Source: Spirochaetaceae bacterium (GTDB taxonomy: Bacteria > Spirochaetota > Spirochaetia > Treponematales > Rectinemataceae). From it: 25,530 bases of DNA. Positions 24,064-25,530 of the stretch are shown here, one piece after another. The notes beneath the pieces were generated by a model, which saw only the letters and a program-made list of their open reading frames with translations, had not been told where the DNA came from and searched no databases. The DNA is taken from assembly GCA_003452735.1 (NCBI GenBank), contig DMNL01000168.1, positions 1 through 25,530 of the forward strand, in the 5' to 3' direction. The translations under genes and the position numbers were made by a program. The first letter of the stretch is position 1. The number at the start of each line of letters is the position of its first letter.

Positions 24064-24137
24064 TGGGACCAGCGCGACTCGAACGCGCGACCTACTGCTT
24101 AGAAGGCAGTTGCTCTATCCAGTTGAGCTATGATCCC
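24064..24137 (-). tRNA. tRNA-Arg (anticodon TCT)
   Basis: On the minus strand the acceptor GGGATCA pairs with TGGTCCC (one G-T pair). The anticodon arm is ACTGC-CTTCTAA-GCAGT with anticodon TCT; the T-arm has GTTCGAGTC. CCA is not encoded. It is 75 bases downstream of tRNA-Pro on the same strand. Confidence 0.95.
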
Positions 24138-24155
24138 ATTGAGTGCGCAATAAAA

Positions 24156-24194
24156 GCAAAAAATGCACAGGCCTTAAAGAGGCTGCTTTTTTGC
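24156..24194. terminator. Candidate bidirectional terminator between tRNA-Pro and tRNA-Arg
   Basis: GCAAAAAA (24156-24163) and TTTTTTGC (24187-24194) flank a stem built of GCA/TGC and GCCT/AGGC with a 3-base bulge and the loop TAAAG. The A-tract, hairpin and T-tract work in either direction: for tRNA-Pro on minus and for readthrough from tRNA-Gly on plus. A second repeat, CTGCTTTT/AAAAGCAG (24183-24190 and 24202-24209), overlaps it. The GC stem is short, so efficiency is uncertain. Confidence 0.5.
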
Positions 24195-24212
24195 CGCATC
24201 CAAAAGCAGTAT

Positions 24213-24285
24213 TCGGGACGAGAGGATTTGAACCTCCGATCTTCTGCTCCCAAAGCAGACGCCTTAGCCCCTAGGCTACGTCCCG
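24213..24285 (-). tRNA. tRNA-Pro (anticodon TGG)
   Basis: On the minus strand the acceptor CGGGACG pairs with CGTCCCG. The anticodon arm is TCTGC-TTTGGGA-GCAGA with anticodon TGG; the T-arm has GTTCAAATC. CCA is not encoded. First gene of the minus-strand tRNA pair. Confidence 0.95.
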
Positions 24286-24298
24286 GTTTCAGCGTTGT

Positions 24299-24328
24299 AA
24301 ACTAATTGAAAAACAGGCTAGATGTCAA
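24299..24328 (-). promoter_or_regulatory. Candidate promoter of tRNA-Pro/tRNA-Arg
   Basis: On the minus strand a consensus TTGACA (24328-24323), an 18-base spacer and TAGTTT (24304-24299). Transcription would begin a few bases before the mature tRNA-Pro 5' end at 24285. Confidence 0.5.
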
Positions 24329-24404
24329 GATATCCATATTCTCCAAATGGACGCTATATTAAGAGCCCACCAAAGATCAAGGGCTGCAAATTCTCATATA
24401 GGGC

Positions 24405-24433
24405 TTGACTATAGCCATATAATGATGCATAGT
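24405..24433 (+). promoter_or_regulatory. Candidate promoter of the leader peptide-mgtA unit
   Basis: TTGACT (24405-24410), a 17-base spacer and CATAGT (24428-24433, four of six matches). A perfect TATAAT at 24417-24422 has no good -35 at the right distance but could be the true -10. Either choice gives an mgtA leader of about 210-225 bases that includes the small ORF. Confidence 0.5.
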
Positions 24434-24481
24434 AAATCGAATTCTAAATCTATTAAATCCCAGCAAAAAGGAGGATGTGTC

Positions 24482-24583
24482 ATGAATGACTCGGATGGCA
24501 GTCATAGTCACTGCATCTTTACCGAGCCCGAAGATCCATTCCCGCGACCATCTCACCTGGCAGCTGGTATAGAAAAAGCATAG
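24482..24583 (+). CDS. Proline-rich acidic leader peptide upstream of mgtA (mgtL-like in logic)
   Basis: A 33-codon ORF with the strongest Shine-Dalgarno in this part of the window, AAGGAGG (24468-24474), 7 bases before the ATG. The peptide starts MNDSDGSHSHCIF, then has TEPEDPFPRPSH (residues 14-25), and ends LAAGIEKA. Four of the eight residues 16-23 are proline, interleaved with acidic residues, as in enterobacterial MgtL (MEPDPTPLPRR...), though the two are not otherwise alike. Such stretches slow or destabilise ribosomes when Mg2+ or proline-charged tRNA is low. The stop lies 22 bases before a hairpin that covers the mgtA binding site. The reading frame stays open upstream to an ATG at 24347, but that part lacks a binding site and includes the promoter. 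It could still be an unrelated small protein. Confidence 0.7.
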   Translation: MNDSDGSHSHCIFTEPEDPFPRPSHLAAGIEKA

Positions 24584-24605
24584 AGCTACATTTTGTCCTA
24601 TGCCA

Positions 24606-24650
24606 TTCACCTCCTTCTGTCAGGAGAGATTGACAGAAATGTGAGGTGAA
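24606..24650 (+). promoter_or_regulatory. Hairpin sequestering the mgtA ribosome binding site
   Basis: TTCACCTC (24606-24613) pairs with GAGGTGAA (24643-24650), and TTCTGTCA (24615-24622) pairs with TGACAGAA (24631-24638), around an 8-base loop and a small internal loop. The mgtA Shine-Dalgarno GAGG (24643-24646) is wholly inside the stem. Competing pairings exist: CTCCT 24611-24615 with AGGAG 24622-24626; CCTCCTT 24610-24616 with the leader binding site AAGGAGG 24468-24474; and TCACCT 24553-24558, within the leader ORF, with AGGTGA 24644-24649. No T-run follows, which points to control of translation. Confidence 0.75.
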
Positions 24651-24652
24651 CT

Positions 24653-25530
24653 ATGACTAAATTTCCACTTATATTACCCTCCATAAGGAAAAAGACTGAA
24701 ACAAAGAATGGAAGTATCTCTAGCGCAAATGAGAACAAGCTGATTTCTATCTGCTTGACTCCGCTTCAGAGCGTATTTGAGACGCTCGAATCGGGTCCTC
24801 AGGGCCTTTCCGAAAAGGAAGCCGACAAAAGGCTTTCGGAGTTTGGCAAAAATGAAATTGCACAACTGAAAAAACTCAATTTCTGGGAGGACATGCTAGA
24901 CCGTTTCAAGAACCCTCTTGTCATCCAACTTCTCGTCATTGCGGCGATCTCTTCTTTAATTGGAGAAATGCAATCCGCAGCCGTTGTGGGTGCAATGATC
25001 CTATTGAGTGTAGGGCTCTCTTACATACTGGACAATCGTTCCAATAGAGAAGTCGAGTCTCTAGGCAAGCGTGTCCAGTCCCGCACTTATGTACTCAGAA
25101 ATGGCATCGAAACTGAAATCAGAATGTCTGAAGTCGTGCCTGGGGATATTGTGCTGCTCCAAACTGGAGCAATAGTACCAGCTGATGTGAGAATCATTTG
25201 GGCAAAAGACTTCTTTGTAAGCGAATCGGCTTTGACAGGAGAATCGATGCCTGTAGAAAAATCCGCTGCTCTGCCAACAGGTACTATAAGATCGGCGATC
25301 GAATTACCTAATGCCTGCTTTATGGGCACTAGCGTTACTAGCGGATCAGCCCGAGCCATAGTCGTTTCCACAGGCACCAATACGCTTTTCGGTACTATTT
25401 CGAAAAAGCTCATAGAGCGTCGCGAGGAAAGCAGTTTCGATAAAGGCATACGTTCCTTCACGTGGCTAATGATTCGCCTCATGCTCATTATGGTCAGCGT
25501 AGTATTCTTGATCGTTGGAGTAACCAAAGG
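24653..25530 (+). CDS. mgtA: Mg2+-importing P-type ATPase, MgtA/MgtB type (C-terminal part beyond window)
   Basis: The first 292 codons of a P-type ATPase. After a non-conserved N-terminus of about 30 residues come the cation ATPase N-terminal domain (LTPLQSVFETLESGPQGLSE, KRLSEFGKNEIA), the first membrane pair (about 88-127), the actuator domain with VVPGDIVLLQTGAIVPADVR and the TGES motif (195-198), and ACFMGTSVTSG (221-231). The run IRLMLIMVSVVFLIVGVTKG at the cut end closely follows MgtA/MgtB (IRFMLVM...NGYTKGDW). The catalytic DKTGT lies beyond the window. GAGG is 6 bases before the ATG but is buried in a hairpin, and a leader peptide gene precedes it, so expression is probably controlled at translation. 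Substrate inferred from family. Confidence 0.9.
   Translation, partial: MTKFPLILPSIRKKTETKNGSISSANENKLISICLTPLQSVFETLESGPQGLSEKEADKRLSEFGKNEIAQLKKLNFWEDMLDRFKNPLVIQLLVIAAISSLIGEMQSAAVVGAMILLSVGLSYILDNRSNREVESLGKRVQSRTYVLRNGIETEIRMSEVVPGDIVLLQTGAIVPADVRIIWAKDFFVSESALTGESMPVEKSAALPTGTIRSAIELPNACFMGTSVTSGSARAIVVSTGTNTLFGTISKKLIERREESSFDKGIRSFTWLMIRLMLIMVSVVFLIVGVTK

Noticed and set aside
24364..24395. AGCCC/GGGCT inverted repeat as a terminator
   Set aside because: Five-base stem with no T-run on either strand at the right place and no gene end beside it.
24347..24481. Upstream extension of the leader ORF (78 residues in all)
   Set aside because: No ribosome binding site at 24347 and the promoter candidates lie within it; the AAGGAGG at 24468-24474 marks 24482 as the start.
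24434..24652. M-box (ykoK) Mg2+ riboswitch ahead of mgtA
   Set aside because: Considered because M-boxes often control Mg2+ transporters, but most of the leader is taken by the small ORF and I could not find the M-box conserved segments. A covariance-model search would settle it.
25087..25527. 146-residue ORF on minus, inside mgtA
   Set aside because: Antisense shadow of the P-type ATPase actuator region.
1..25530. CRISPR arrays, insertion sequences, phage genes
   Set aside because: No regular short direct repeats, transposase or integrase motifs were seen on either strand.

Overview
The window reads as the chromosome of a spirochaete, most likely of the Treponema/Spirochaetales group. The strongest reason is the V-type ATPase operon in the order E - DUF2764 - A - B - D - I - K, with no recognisable C or F subunit gene, which is the treponemal arrangement. 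Gene density is high, genes commonly overlap by 1-14 bases, and the protein sequences are of spirochaete type. No insertion sequence, prophage or CRISPR array was seen. The assignment rests on gene order and protein recognition, not on a database search.

Layout. Positions 1-6295 are all on the minus strand. Reading in the direction of transcription, ligA - DUF167 gene - argS (6295-2253) is followed by rplU - rpmA (2132-1545), which has its own promoter. Next come a strong intrinsic terminator (1493-1520), obg and the start of nadD (cut by the window edge). A short divergent promoter region (6296-6407) separates these from a plus-strand run, 6408-10832. That run holds a LoaP-like NusG paralogue, three overlapping genes for a degenerate xanthine-dehydrogenase-like complex (molybdenum-subunit-like, FeS-like, FAD-like) and an RsmI-family methyltransferase. 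The methyltransferase overlaps the convergent mfd gene (14206-10796, minus). A small pseudo-receiver-like gene and an ArsR-family regulator follow on plus (14272-15130). The long minus-strand operon 23558-15184 then encodes the V-ATPase and, at its end, ispG.

Positions 23559-24340 hold candidate promoters, a leader hairpin and three tRNA genes: Gly-TCC on plus, Arg-TCT and Pro-TGG on minus. The window ends with an MgtA/MgtB-type Mg2+ P-type ATPase gene (24653 to the edge, plus).

The most interesting object is the region ahead of mgtA. A candidate promoter (24405-24433) is followed by a 33-codon ORF (24482-24583) with a perfect Shine-Dalgarno sequence. The peptide contains an acidic, proline-rich stretch, TEPEDPFPRPSH. 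After it comes a two-part 8+8 bp hairpin (24606-24650) that buries the mgtA ribosome binding site. This closely resembles in logic, though not in sequence, the mgtL leader peptide that controls mgtA in enterobacteria. It suggests an independent, ribosome-based Mg2+ or proline sensor in a spirochaete. Other points of interest are the retained but cofactor-site-poor xanthine-dehydrogenase-like operon headed by a LoaP-like factor, several genes whose predicted transcription start falls on or near the start codon, and a ribosomal protein L27 with a shortened N-terminal tail.
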